A stretch of 64,000 bases of DNA from Bacillus sp. ISL-34 (GTDB taxonomy: Bacteria; Bacillota; Bacilli; Bacillales; DSM-1321), in the NCBI RefSeq assembly GCF_018613325.1, contig NZ_JAGGQJ010000001.1, positions 62,001 to 126,000 of the forward strand. Direction: 5' to 3'. A program made the position numbers and the translations under genes. Below, piece after piece: positions 45,355-53,709 of the stretch; position 1 is the first letter of the stretch; each line of letters starts with the position of its first letter. The notes beneath the pieces were generated by a model. The model made no database searches, was not told where the DNA came from, and saw only the letters and a list, made by a program, of their open reading frames with translations.

Positions 45355-45927
45355 ATGGCAGAAAAACGAAACTCTAAAGACATTCTTATTGAAGCTGCTT
45401 CCCGACTTTTTCGAATACGTGGATATTATGGTGTAGGGCTTAAGGACATTATTGAGGAAAGTGGTATTCCAAAAGGTTCTCTGTATCATTATTTTCCGAA
45501 AGGCAAAGAAGAATTGGCGATAGAGGCGATTATTCATACAAAAGAATTCGTGATAGATGAAATTCAACGGGGATTTGATGAAATCGAAGACCCTATCAAA
45601 GCCATTCAGGCTCATATTTTTCAATTATCCGAGGTATTTGGTGATAGTGAAAATCTATTAGGACTGCCAATCGGGACGATTGCAGCGGAAACATATACAA
45701 CGAGTGAGCAGATAAGAACGGCCTGCCAAGAAGCGATAGAAGATTGGCAATCCATATATGTGAAGAAATTACTCGAGGCGGAATTCAGTGAGAAACGGGC
45801 AAAAGAATTGAGTATCGTAATCAATGCTTTAATTGAGGGCGGTATCCTTTTATCCTTAACGGCGAAAAGCGGGGAACCTCTCCAGGCCATTGCGGAACAG
45901 ATACCATTATTGCTGATAAATAAATAA
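45355..45927 (+). CDS. lmrA: TetR family repressor, LmrA/YxaF-like
   Basis: This 190-residue protein has the TetR helix-turn-helix at about 8-55 (ILIEAASRLFRIRGYYGVGL, KDIIEESGIPKGSLYHYFPK) and a C-terminal ligand domain. The KGSLYHYFPKGKEEL pattern, the following multidrug pump gene and the operator resemble the lmrA-lmrB system of Bacillus subtilis. RBS GGAGTGATC. The symbol is given by similarity of sequence and arrangement; orthology was not tested. Confidence 0.8.
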   Translation: MAEKRNSKDILIEAASRLFRIRGYYGVGLKDIIEESGIPKGSLYHYFPKGKEELAIEAIIHTKEFVIDEIQRGFDEIEDPIKAIQAHIFQLSEVFGDSENLLGLPIGTIAAETYTTSEQIRTACQEAIEDWQSIYVKKLLEAEFSEKRAKELSIVINALIEGGILLSLTAKSGEPLQAIAEQIPLLLINK

Positions 45928-45988
45928 GTCATGCGGAAAAATTATCTTAAGCTTAGGTCGAACAGTTAGTAATTGGAGGAAATATTTT

Positions 45989-47416
45989 ATGTCTACAGAT
46001 GCAACACAGCAACAAAACCCAGTCATTAGAACGACCCCCATTTTAATTGCATTTTTAATTGCAGGGTTCATTGGGTTATTCAGCGAGACGGCATTAAACA
46101 TGGCGCTGGGCGATCTAATACAAGAGTTCAATGTCAGTCCTTCCACCGTGCAATGGCTGACAACGGGTTACCTATTAACATTGGGGATATTGGTTCCCGT
46201 TTCGGGACTCTTGATTCAGTGGTTCAATACTCGTCAATTATTCATTGCCTCAATGGTGTTCTCCATCATTGGGACGCTCATTGCAGCAATTGCACCTGGG
46301 TTCGGCATCTTGATGCTGGCCCGTGTCATCCAGGCAATCGGAACGGGTCTTTTATTACCTCTCATGTTCAATACCATTTTATTGATTTTCCCTATTCATA
46401 AAAGGGGAGCGACGATGGGATTGATGGGGTTGGTGATCATGTTTGCTCCGGCCATCGGACCGACAGTTTCAGGTTTGATTATCGAAAATTTAAAGTGGAA
46501 TTACATTTTCTGGGTGTCTTTGCCGTTCTTTGTGATCGCTTTACTATTCGGTCTCAAGTATATGCAAAACGTTTCTACAATCACCAAACCTAAAATCGAT
46601 GTACCATCCATTATTTTATCGACCATTGGTTTTGGGGGAATTGTTTATGGCTTTAGTATTGTTGGAGAGCAAGGATGGAGCAATCCGATAGTTCTATCCT
46701 CGATCATTGTCGGCCTTATAGCGCTATTCCTGTTTGCTGTAAGACAATTCAACATGGATAAGCCGATGATTGACTTGCGCGTTTTTAAATACCCGATGTT
46801 CACGTTAGGGTTAATAACCGTCTTCATCACCTTCATGATCATCATGTCATCCATGATTCTCTTACCGTTATACCTGCAAACCGGGCTTGCATTAGCTGCG
46901 TTTTCTGCTGGGCTGGTACTGTTACCGGGTGGAGTGCTTAATGGTATCATGTCTCCGGTTACGGGGCGCATTTTTGATAAGTTCGGGCCAAGAGGGTTAG
47001 TGATCCCAGGCTTCATTATCATGATTGTCATGTTATGGACTTTGACGAACGTAACGACTGAAACTACGATCATTATGGTAATCGTCATGCATTCTCTCCT
47101 TATGATTGGTGTTTCGATGGTCATGATGCCGGCCCAGACAAATGGGCTGAATCAACTGCCGAAAAATCTTTATCCGGATGGAACGGCTTTAATGAATACA
47201 TTGCAACAAGTATCGGGGGCCATCGGTACAACCGTTGCCATTACAATCATGTCAGCATCCCAAAAAAATTATATGGCAAATGCAGAAGATCCGTTCGATC
47301 CATCAGCCATTAGCGGTTCATTGACTGCAGGCGTTCAAGATGCCTTTATTTTTGGTCTTGTCCTTGCAATCATTGGTTTGATCGTGTCTTTTTTTATCAG
47401 AACAGCAAGAGACTAA
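45989..47416 (+). CDS. lmrB: MFS multidrug efflux pump, DHA2 (14-helix) type, LmrB-like
   Basis: This 475-residue exporter has 14 membrane helices. It has the DHA2 motif LNMALGDLIQEFNVSPSTVQW in helix 1 and its loop, RVIQAIGTGLLLPLMFN, and motif C-like GPTVSGLI. Such pumps expel lincosamides, puromycin and dyes by proton exchange. It is co-transcribed with the TetR gene 61 bases upstream and ends in a terminator at 47454. Confidence 0.87.
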   Translation: MSTDATQQQNPVIRTTPILIAFLIAGFIGLFSETALNMALGDLIQEFNVSPSTVQWLTTGYLLTLGILVPVSGLLIQWFNTRQLFIASMVFSIIGTLIAAIAPGFGILMLARVIQAIGTGLLLPLMFNTILLIFPIHKRGATMGLMGLVIMFAPAIGPTVSGLIIENLKWNYIFWVSLPFFVIALLFGLKYMQNVSTITKPKIDVPSIILSTIGFGGIVYGFSIVGEQGWSNPIVLSSIIVGLIALFLFAVRQFNMDKPMIDLRVFKYPMFTLGLITVFITFMIIMSSMILLPLYLQTGLALAAFSAGLVLLPGGVLNGIMSPVTGRIFDKFGPRGLVIPGFIIMIVMLWTLTNVTTETTIIMVIVMHSLLMIGVSMVMMPAQTNGLNQLPKNLYPDGTALMNTLQQVSGAIGTTVAITIMSASQKNYMANAEDPFDPSAISGSLTAGVQDAFIFGLVLAIIGLIVSFFIRTARD

Positions 47417-47453
47417 TAAGATATTAATGAAAAAAGATAAATTAGCCAGCAGC

Positions 47454-47481
47454 GAAAGAATTTTCTCTGTCTGGCTTTTTT
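47454..47481 (+). terminator. Terminator of the lmrAB-like operon
   Basis: AGCCAG (47454-47459) pairs with CTGGCT (47471-47476), with a small AT-rich inner stem and a T run behind. Confidence 0.7.
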
Positions 47482-47657
47482 GTTTGAAAAAAAGCATGAT
47501 GAATAAATCGTTTTTATTGGTCCTTTTTACCATATTTTATCAAAAGCCACAAAAACTAGAGTAAATCATTTGAAAATTAACCACTTATCGGATAATCTTA
47601 CACAGTAATAGTTACTAAAATTTAGCTCAGGTAAAGCGGTTAACGGGAGGAATTCAA

Positions 47658-48716
47658 ATGAATACGATAAAAACCAAATTGTTTGAATCTGTAACAATAG
47701 GTGCATGGGATTTAAAAACAAGAACGGCAATGGCTCCTATGACACGGGCGTTTGCCGATAACGAAACTGGTGTTGTGAATGACCTGACCGTAGAATATTA
47801 CCGTAAACGGGCTCAAGATGGAATTGGACTTATCATTACTGAAGGTGTAGTGATTTCACCAAGAGCAAAGGGCAATCCTGGAGTTCCCGGAATATATACT
47901 CAAGAGCAAATAAACGGGTGGAAAAAAGTAACGGAAGCAGTACACGCTGAAGGCGGAACGATTATTGCGCAAATCTGGCATGTGGGCCGTGCAAGTCACC
48001 ATGAAATTGCAGGAGGACTTCCTCCGCAGGCTCCATCACCTATCGCTGCAGAAGGTAAGGTTTCCCGATTCGGCAAACCTTTTGATATTCCTGAAGAAAT
48101 GACAGAGACGGATATTTCAGAAGTGGTGAAACAATATAAACAAGCTGCAAAGAATGCAATGGATGCTGATTTTGACGGCGTTGAAATTCATGGAGCACAC
48201 GGCTACTTAATAGACCAGTTCAATTCTGACACTTCCAATAAAAGGACCGATCGGTACGGTGGTGATTTAAAACAGCGCCTGACATTTATGAAGGAAGTGC
48301 TAAAGGCAGTTATTGATGCGGTTGGAGTGGAACGTACCCTTATTCGTTTCTCTGCTTTGAAAATTGACCAGCCGTCTTACATGTGGGAAGACCCTGAAAA
48401 AGCGATCCAAACATTTATTGAAGCGTTCAATGAAACAGGAGTGAAAATGATTCACCCATCCACGATGGAATTTACCAAACCGATTGCAAGAGGATTGACC
48501 ATGCATGAATTGGTACGCAGCCACTGGGATGGAATTATAGTCGGTGTGGGCGGGCTTGATCCTGAAACAGCAGAAGCCGCACTGGAAAAAGGCATCATTG
48601 ACGTTGCGGCGATTGGACGTCCGCTTATTGCCAACCCGGATTATCTGGCACGAATTAAGCGGGATGAAAAACTTGTTGATTACGAGGCAAAGAAACACTT
48701 AGGGCAACTGATTTAA
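47658..48716 (+). CDS. Old Yellow Enzyme family NADH:flavin oxidoreductase (alkene reductase)
   Basis: This 352-residue FMN-dependent TIM barrel has MAPMTRAFADNETGV near the start, QIWHVGRASHH, and the family signature EIHGAHGYLIDQFNSDTSNK followed by RTDRYGG. It is of the classical NemA/OYE type and reduces activated double bonds, nitro compounds or similar electrophiles. It is monocistronic, with GGGAGGAA before ATG 47658. Co-location with drug efflux suggests a detoxification role (inference). Confidence 0.9.
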   Translation: MNTIKTKLFESVTIGAWDLKTRTAMAPMTRAFADNETGVVNDLTVEYYRKRAQDGIGLIITEGVVISPRAKGNPGVPGIYTQEQINGWKKVTEAVHAEGGTIIAQIWHVGRASHHEIAGGLPPQAPSPIAAEGKVSRFGKPFDIPEEMTETDISEVVKQYKQAAKNAMDADFDGVEIHGAHGYLIDQFNSDTSNKRTDRYGGDLKQRLTFMKEVLKAVIDAVGVERTLIRFSALKIDQPSYMWEDPEKAIQTFIEAFNETGVKMIHPSTMEFTKPIARGLTMHELVRSHWDGIIVGVGGLDPETAEAALEKGIIDVAAIGRPLIANPDYLARIKRDEKLVDYEAKKHLGQLI

Positions 48717-48933
48717 TAGAGATAAAAGATAAGGCAGGCTTGTTCATGACAGGACACCGCAGCAACAATGCTTCCTTTTTTGATAACTGATGCGATTCTT
48801 CTTCAAGAAGGGTCGCCTTTTCTTATGGAACTAAAAGGGGAGAGTAGAGGAAGAAGGATGTTAAAAAGATTATATATATTTGGTAAGCTTACTGGTTATT
48901 TTCAATAAATAAAGTGAGGAAGCTGGTATATCA

Positions 48934-49455
48934 ATGGAACGTATCATGGTTATCGGAGTGTCCGCGGGTGTCGGAAAATCTACTTTTGCAAGAAGACTTG
49001 GAGATAATTTGAATATCGAGGTACATCATTTGGATACATACTACTGGAGGCCTGGCTGGGTGGAAGCTCCTTTAGAGGATTTTATTTCTGCCCAGAAGGA
49101 AGTATTGAGTCATGACAAGTGGATAATGGATGGCAATTATAGTAATTCTATTCATTTACGTTCGGAGCTTGCCGATACGATTATTTATTTAGAACTTCCT
49201 CTCCGTGTTTGTCTTTACCGTGTTATAAAACGTTGGTTGTCCAATATAGGTAAAACAAGACCGGATATGGGCAAAGGCTGCAATGAAAAATTAGACTGGC
49301 AGTTTATTAAATTTATCATGACCACCTACTTTCCTCGCAAGAAAGAAATGAAAGCAAGATTTGCCGATCTAAAAAAGAGTGACCCTGAAAAGGTATTTGT
49401 TATTTTAAAAAGCAAGCACGAAATTGAAGGATATCTGTTGAATGTGAAGGGATGA
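48934..49455 (+). CDS. P-loop kinase, topology-modulation/FlaR-like (adenylate kinase-related)
   Basis: This 173-residue NTPase has Walker A GVSAGVGKSTFARRL at residues 8-22, HLDTYYWRPGWVEAP and WIMDGNYSNSIHLR, features of small adenylate-kinase-like proteins often annotated as topology modulation protein or FlaR. The reaction is not established. It is monocistronic, starting at ATG 48934, with a terminator at 49521. Confidence 0.75.
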   Translation: MERIMVIGVSAGVGKSTFARRLGDNLNIEVHHLDTYYWRPGWVEAPLEDFISAQKEVLSHDKWIMDGNYSNSIHLRSELADTIIYLELPLRVCLYRVIKRWLSNIGKTRPDMGKGCNEKLDWQFIKFIMTTYFPRKKEMKARFADLKKSDPEKVFVILKSKHEIEGYLLNVKG

Positions 49456-49520
49456 ATTTTTATGACTCTTAGAGATTTCCTAAACTAAGGCTTTTATGGA
49501 GTTAATATAAGTCCAAATGG

Positions 49521-49553
49521 AAAAGGGATCTTCCAATCGAAGAATCCCTTTTT
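49521..49553. terminator. Terminator after the P-loop kinase gene
   Basis: AAAAGGGATCTTC (49521-49533) pairs with GAAG-A-ATCCCTTTT (49539-49552, one bulge) and ends in a T run. It can also stop the minus-strand relic that follows. Confidence 0.8.
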
Positions 49554-49583
49554 ATACATACTGCAACTAACTAATCTAGTCTA

Positions 49584-49752
49584 TCATTTTTTAACTAAAG
49601 GCTTTACATCTTGCGGAATAGGGGAGATATAGCTTTTCCCTTGTAATCGTTCTTTTAGCTCTGTTTTTGCCTTTTCAATTAATTCCGGATTTTGAAGCAC
49701 TTCTACTGCAGTTGCTGCAATAACCTTGCCAGCATGAAGCATTCCTGAGATG
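49584..49752 (-). pseudogene. C-terminal relic of an M20-type amidohydrolase
   Basis: The minus strand encodes SISGMLHAGKVIAATAVEVL and runs on to a normal stop after QDVKPLVKK. This is the typical tail of AbgB-like M20 amidohydrolases (SxxGMxHAGKVxAxT). The frame runs back to 49820, but the residues beyond about 49752 are only the antisense of the regulator relic on the other strand, so homology stops there. More than 80 percent of the gene, including the metal-binding part, is gone. Confidence 0.7.
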
Positions 49753-50193
49753 GATGTTTCTGTGGCTGTTGGAATTTGTTTTGGTGAGACGGCTGCATCA
49801 GCAGAAATCAATGCCCGCAAGGCGATCCGTCATTCGAAGAAGCAAGACAGCTCCGGAATTGTTGTTATTCAGGAAGATGGTGTAATGATCGAATCCGTAG
49901 GTCAAGAAGAACAATTGGCATATACCTTCCGTTCCAATGATAAAGAACTGCTAGATAAATTAAATCAGGCTAACATTAGTGTAAAAACGTATAAAAAGAT
50001 AGAAGCATTGATTGATCGTATGGGTTGGGACGGCTTCACTTCCTCAGACTTAGCTTCTCATTTATCCATGACCGTTCGAAATGCCCAGAGAATTATGAGT
50101 GGTTTAAGTGAAAGCGGTTTAGTGGAGTACAAAGGAGAAGAACTTCAATCACCTCGGGGAAGACCTCGTAAAATTTATAAGTTGAAGAAGTAA
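49750..50193 (+). pseudogene. C-terminal fragment of a regulator paralogous to the one at 50780
   Basis: This 147-codon frame reads SVAVGICFGETAASAEINAR, SVKTYKKIEALIDRMGWDGF, MTVRNAQRIMSGLSESGLVE and GRPRKIYKLKK. It matches the last third of the protein at 50780 (TVAVGIGFGETAYSAEINAF and onward) across its whole length. The first 300 or so residues are missing and there is no ribosome binding site at ATG 49750. It retains the winged-helix part, so a short DNA-binding product is conceivable, but I regard it as a 5'-truncated pseudogene joined head-to-head to the amidohydrolase relic. Confidence 0.75.
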
Positions 50194-50779
50194 CACCTCG
50201 ACTTCTTGGTACACACTTAAATGAAATTCGATTTTGATTATCTAAATCTATCTCAGCTAAATTTGGCCCTGGTTTAGGGCAGTGTTACCATATAATCTTA
50301 AAACAGTATCGTTTTATCATAAAAATGGAGATTATATCATTATCCGAGAGCTGATTATCAGCTCTTTTTCTTATGGTGCTATAGGGGCAATGCTATTTTT
50401 CATTAGTACATTAGAATTACCAGAACAGTTATAAAATAATAGTACTAACGTTATTCAATTTAAAGAGTTGCTGCCTTGTTGGGAATTTACAACGATCTAT
50501 ATAGAAAGCTGACTTGTAAACCTAACATTAATAGCTTGTACAACGTGTTTTTCCTTCTTGCCACATGATAAAATGGTACAAAAGGGAAAAGCAGGCGGGG
50601 ATATGTATACAGCTATATATCATTTCTATCATTCTTTTCTTTTTGCTTCTGTTATGATCAAGAGTAACAAACAAACTAATCAACAGGACTCAAATGCAAA
50701 TTGAGCAAAAGTTAAACAGCAGAAGAATTAGCATTGTGATAACATCCTTTCGTTAAACCAGGATATTCTACAAAGAATC
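50194..50779. other. 586-bp intergenic region with one isolated terminator
   Basis: No convincing gene is visible. AGAGCTGA (50347-50354) and TCAGCTCT (50358-50365) with a T run form a terminator that probably ends the relic's transcript. A hydrophobic 33-codon frame from ATG 50602 (MYTAIYHFYHSFLFA) has a GGCGGGG before it but no family match I can name. Confidence 0.5.
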
Positions 50780-52117
50780 ATGAATATATTAAAGATGATA
50801 AAGGAAGTCGATTACTGGATGTATAAAATCGGACTAGTTGGTCTAAAAACTTCTATAGAACAAATTTTAATCTTGGCAGAAGAATATAAACATGAGTTGG
50901 AATTCATCTCTTTGCCCTATGTAAAGACAGAAGAGGTAGGGGGGATTGTAAAAGAATATAATTCTCACGTACATGCATGGCTTTTTTCTGGTCCACTTCC
51001 CTATGAAATTGCGGGAAAAACACTAGGCACAGATAAAATAATGGTGCATGTTCCTGCTACGGAATCAGGATTTTATAAATCCTTTTTAGAGTTGGTTTAT
51101 GAACAAGGGAAAATTATTGAGCAGCTCAGTATCGATACTATGTCTTCAAATAATATTAGTGAAGAAGCCCTGTCACAGTTGAAAATAAGAATCCCAAAGA
51201 TTCATACGAAAGTGTTTGAGTCAGATGTCGATACGAATGAATTGATACATTTTCACTTGGATTTATGGAATAAGGGAATGACAGAAGGTGCGTTATCTTG
51301 TTTTCCGTCCGTCTGTGAAGCTTTAAATGAATATGGGATTCCAGCTTACCGAATGTCGATGAGCAAGATGGAAGTTCGGCAAACGCTTCGTATCCTCTCT
51401 GAAAAAGTAAAGACTTCCTACTTTAAAGATACACAAATCGGAGTGGAGATCATTGAAGTCGAATACTTTGACAAAGTGGCTGAGGAAATGAAAACTCCTT
51501 ATCATTTACAGTACTTGGAACTTCGGCTAAAAGAAATGTTGATTCAGCTTGGTGAAAGAATAAATGGTTCCTTTTCAGAGAAAGGGAATGGGAGGTACAT
51601 GATTTTTAGTTCTCGCGGCGTAATTGAACGGGAAATCATTACGCTCGAGGATACCATTCAAAAATTGGCCTTTGAAGCAGGTACAACCGTTGCCGTTGGA
51701 ATTGGTTTCGGTGAGACGGCCTATTCGGCAGAAATAAATGCTTTTCGTGCCATTCAACATTCAAAAGAGATGAAGAAGCGAGAAATTGTGATTATCCAAG
51801 ATGATGGCAAAATTATCGAATCACCAGGCAAAAAGAAAGAACTGCAATTTGATACCCGTACCCACAATAAGCCCCTTATAGAAAAGTTGAAATCCGGAAA
51901 TATCAGTGTGAAAACGTATAAGAAGATATCTGCCCTCGTTCAAAGAATGGGCTGGAGTGATTTTACTACAAAGGACTTAGCGAAACATCTTGAGATGACA
52001 GAGCGCAATGTACGGCGCATTGTTGCGGATATGTGCGAAGTTGATTTGGCACAATGCGTTGGTGAAGAGGCTAATGCCACACGAGGAAGGCCGAGTAAAA
52101 TTTATCAATTATTATAA
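50780..52117 (+). CDS. Putative transcriptional regulator: sensor domain, GGDEF/cyclase-like domain, winged helix
   Basis: The 445-residue frame contains an N-terminal binding-protein-like region (YKIGLVGLKTSIEQILILAE, with an alternative start at ATG 50819), a middle alpha/beta domain resembling degenerate nucleotide-cyclase folds (TTVAVGIGFGETAYSAEINA at about 310-330) and a C-terminal winged helix (FTTKDLAKHLEMTERNVRRI) ending GRPSKIYQLL. I know no characterised member. A truncated paralogue lies at 49750, also beside an amidohydrolase gene, so regulation of amidohydrolase/symporter operons is a reasonable inference. It is followed by a terminator and then the M20 enzyme gene. Confidence 0.7.
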   Translation: MNILKMIKEVDYWMYKIGLVGLKTSIEQILILAEEYKHELEFISLPYVKTEEVGGIVKEYNSHVHAWLFSGPLPYEIAGKTLGTDKIMVHVPATESGFYKSFLELVYEQGKIIEQLSIDTMSSNNISEEALSQLKIRIPKIHTKVFESDVDTNELIHFHLDLWNKGMTEGALSCFPSVCEALNEYGIPAYRMSMSKMEVRQTLRILSEKVKTSYFKDTQIGVEIIEVEYFDKVAEEMKTPYHLQYLELRLKEMLIQLGERINGSFSEKGNGRYMIFSSRGVIEREIITLEDTIQKLAFEAGTTVAVGIGFGETAYSAEINAFRAIQHSKEMKKREIVIIQDDGKIIESPGKKKELQFDTRTHNKPLIEKLKSGNISVKTYKKISALVQRMGWSDFTTKDLAKHLEMTERNVRRIVADMCEVDLAQCVGEEANATRGRPSKIYQLL

Positions 52118-52125
52118 ATTACAGG

Positions 52126-52149
52126 CACCCATAATTTGGGTGTTTTTTT
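52126..52149 (+). terminator. Terminator after the regulator gene
   Basis: CACCCA (52126-52131) and TGGGTG (52137-52142) enclose TAATT and are followed by TTTTTTT. Confidence 0.8.
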
Positions 52150-52308
52150 ATTTCTGCTTCATGTCGCATTTAAAAAATAGTTTTGAATTTTCGAAAAATA
52201 TTGTAATAAAGACCTTGTGAGATTATACTCTATTTAAGGAATTTTTTCCTTAAACTATCCTAAATTAAAGACCGTTATGTAAATTGAATGAATAAGGGGT
52301 TGTAGGGG

Positions 52309-53496
52309 ATGTCTCAAACGATGATGATTGATGATTTGATCGAGGCTGTTAAAGATGAAGTGATTGCTTGGAGAAGGTATTTACATAAGTATCCGGAGCT
52401 GTCTTTTCAGGAGGAGAAAACGGCACAATTTGTTTATGAAACGCTGCAAACCTTTGGTGAATTGGAAATTTCACGTCCGACAAAAACGAGTATAATGGCT
52501 CGTTTGACCGGTCAGAATCCTGGGAAGGTCATTGCACTGCGGGCAGATATGGATGCGCTTCCAATTGAAGAAGAGAATGATTTTGACTTTGTGTCACGGA
52601 ATTCAGGCGTGATGCATGCCTGCGGTCATGATGGGCATACGGCGATGCTGCTTGGAACAGCAAAAGTTCTTGTACAGTTAAAGGATCAAATTAAGGGGGA
52701 GGTGCGCTTTTTATTTCAACATGCTGAGGAACTGCCGCCCGGTGGAGCTCAAGAGATGGTGAAAGCCGGTGTGCTTGATGGAGTGGATATGATCATTGGA
52801 TCCCACCTCTTGTCGACGCTTCCTTTAGGGAAAATTGGTCTGGGCTGCGGTCCGGTGATGGCTGGAGCTGATACTTTTAACATTATAGTGGTGGGTAAAG
52901 GGGGGCACGCCTCGCAGCCAGAACTGACCATTGATCCCATAGCGATTGGAACACAGGTCGTATCGAATCTCCAGCACATTGTTTCTAGATATCGGGAAGC
53001 CCAGGAAGCTCTTGTGGTTTCAGTGACTCAGTTCCATGCGGGAAGTGCGATTAATGTCATTCCAAGTAAGGTAAGCATTGGTGGATCGGTTCGAAGCTTC
53101 AATCCGGAACTGCGGAAAAAAATCCCGGATTTAATCGAACGCATAGTAAAAGGGATTACTGAAGCGCATGGTGCTACGTATGAATTGGATTATCAGTTCG
53201 GTTATGCTCCTACCATTAATGATGAAGAAGTTACCCGTTTGATGGACGAAACGGTCTGTGAAGTATTTGGTGAAGAAAGTCGAGAGATTTTAAAGCCAAT
53301 TATGGGAAGTGAAGACTTCTCTGCTTTTCAAGAAGTAGTTCCGGGATCTTATCTTGTAATAGGAGCTCGAAATGAAGAAAAAGGAATTATATATCCTCAC
53401 CATCATCCCAAATTTACAGTCGATGAACAGGCTTTACAAAACGGGGTGAAGTTATTTGTTCACGGTACTATAAAAATGTTAAATGAAATTTACTAG
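52309..53496 (+). CDS. M20 family amidohydrolase (hippurate/IAA-amino acid hydrolase type)
   Basis: This 395-residue metallopeptidase-fold enzyme has LRADMDALPIEEEN, MHACGHDGHTAML near 102 and FQHAEELPPGGAQEMV with the catalytic Glu, then a dimerisation domain (GKGGHASQPELTIDP) and a C-terminal metal His in IYPHHHPKFTVDE. It cleaves N-acyl amino acids or similar amides. It lies 13 bases before DUF3311 and then a sodium symporter, so it probably acts on an imported conjugate. RBS GGGGTTGTAGGGG before ATG 52309. Confidence 0.9.
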   Translation: MSQTMMIDDLIEAVKDEVIAWRRYLHKYPELSFQEEKTAQFVYETLQTFGELEISRPTKTSIMARLTGQNPGKVIALRADMDALPIEEENDFDFVSRNSGVMHACGHDGHTAMLLGTAKVLVQLKDQIKGEVRFLFQHAEELPPGGAQEMVKAGVLDGVDMIIGSHLLSTLPLGKIGLGCGPVMAGADTFNIIVVGKGGHASQPELTIDPIAIGTQVVSNLQHIVSRYREAQEALVVSVTQFHAGSAINVIPSKVSIGGSVRSFNPELRKKIPDLIERIVKGITEAHGATYELDYQFGYAPTINDEEVTRLMDETVCEVFGEESREILKPIMGSEDFSAFQEVVPGSYLVIGARNEEKGIIYPHHHPKFTVDEQALQNGVKLFVHGTIKMLNEIY

Positions 53497-53508
53497 GGGG
53501 CTAAGAGT

Positions 53509-53709
53509 ATGAAAAAAATATATTGGCTCGGAATCATCCCGTTTCTTGGCTTCATCGTAGGAGCTTTGTTTACAAATAAAGTGACTCCATATGTTCTGGG
53601 AATGCCTTTTTTTCACTTTTGGATTGTACTCTGGTCTGTGCTAACCACAGGTATTATGGGGATTATATATCTACTGGATCCTGCTAATCAGAAGGGAGAT
53701 TCAAGATGA
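53509..53709 (+). CDS. DUF3311 small membrane protein, symporter partner
   Basis: This 66-residue protein has two membrane segments and the core VTPYVLGMPFFHFWIVLW, similar to the DUF3311 protein at 17660. It overlaps the symporter start by 4 bases and follows the amidohydrolase by 12 bases, making a three-gene operon. It is probably an accessory subunit of the symporter. Confidence 0.86.
   Translation: MKKIYWLGIIPFLGFIVGALFTNKVTPYVLGMPFFHFWIVLWSVLTTGIMGIIYLLDPANQKGDSR

Noticed and set aside
49753-49820. N-terminal part of the minus-strand 78-residue frame as amidohydrolase sequence
   Set aside because: These residues are the antisense of the regulator's SVAVGICFGETAASAEINAR segment. Only the part below about 49752 matches an amidohydrolase tail.
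50602-50704. 33-codon frame starting MYTAIYHFYHSFLFA as a small membrane protein
   Set aside because: It has a reasonable RBS, but the hydrophobic part is short and Tyr/His-rich, no family is recognisable and there is no terminator; too weak to call a gene.
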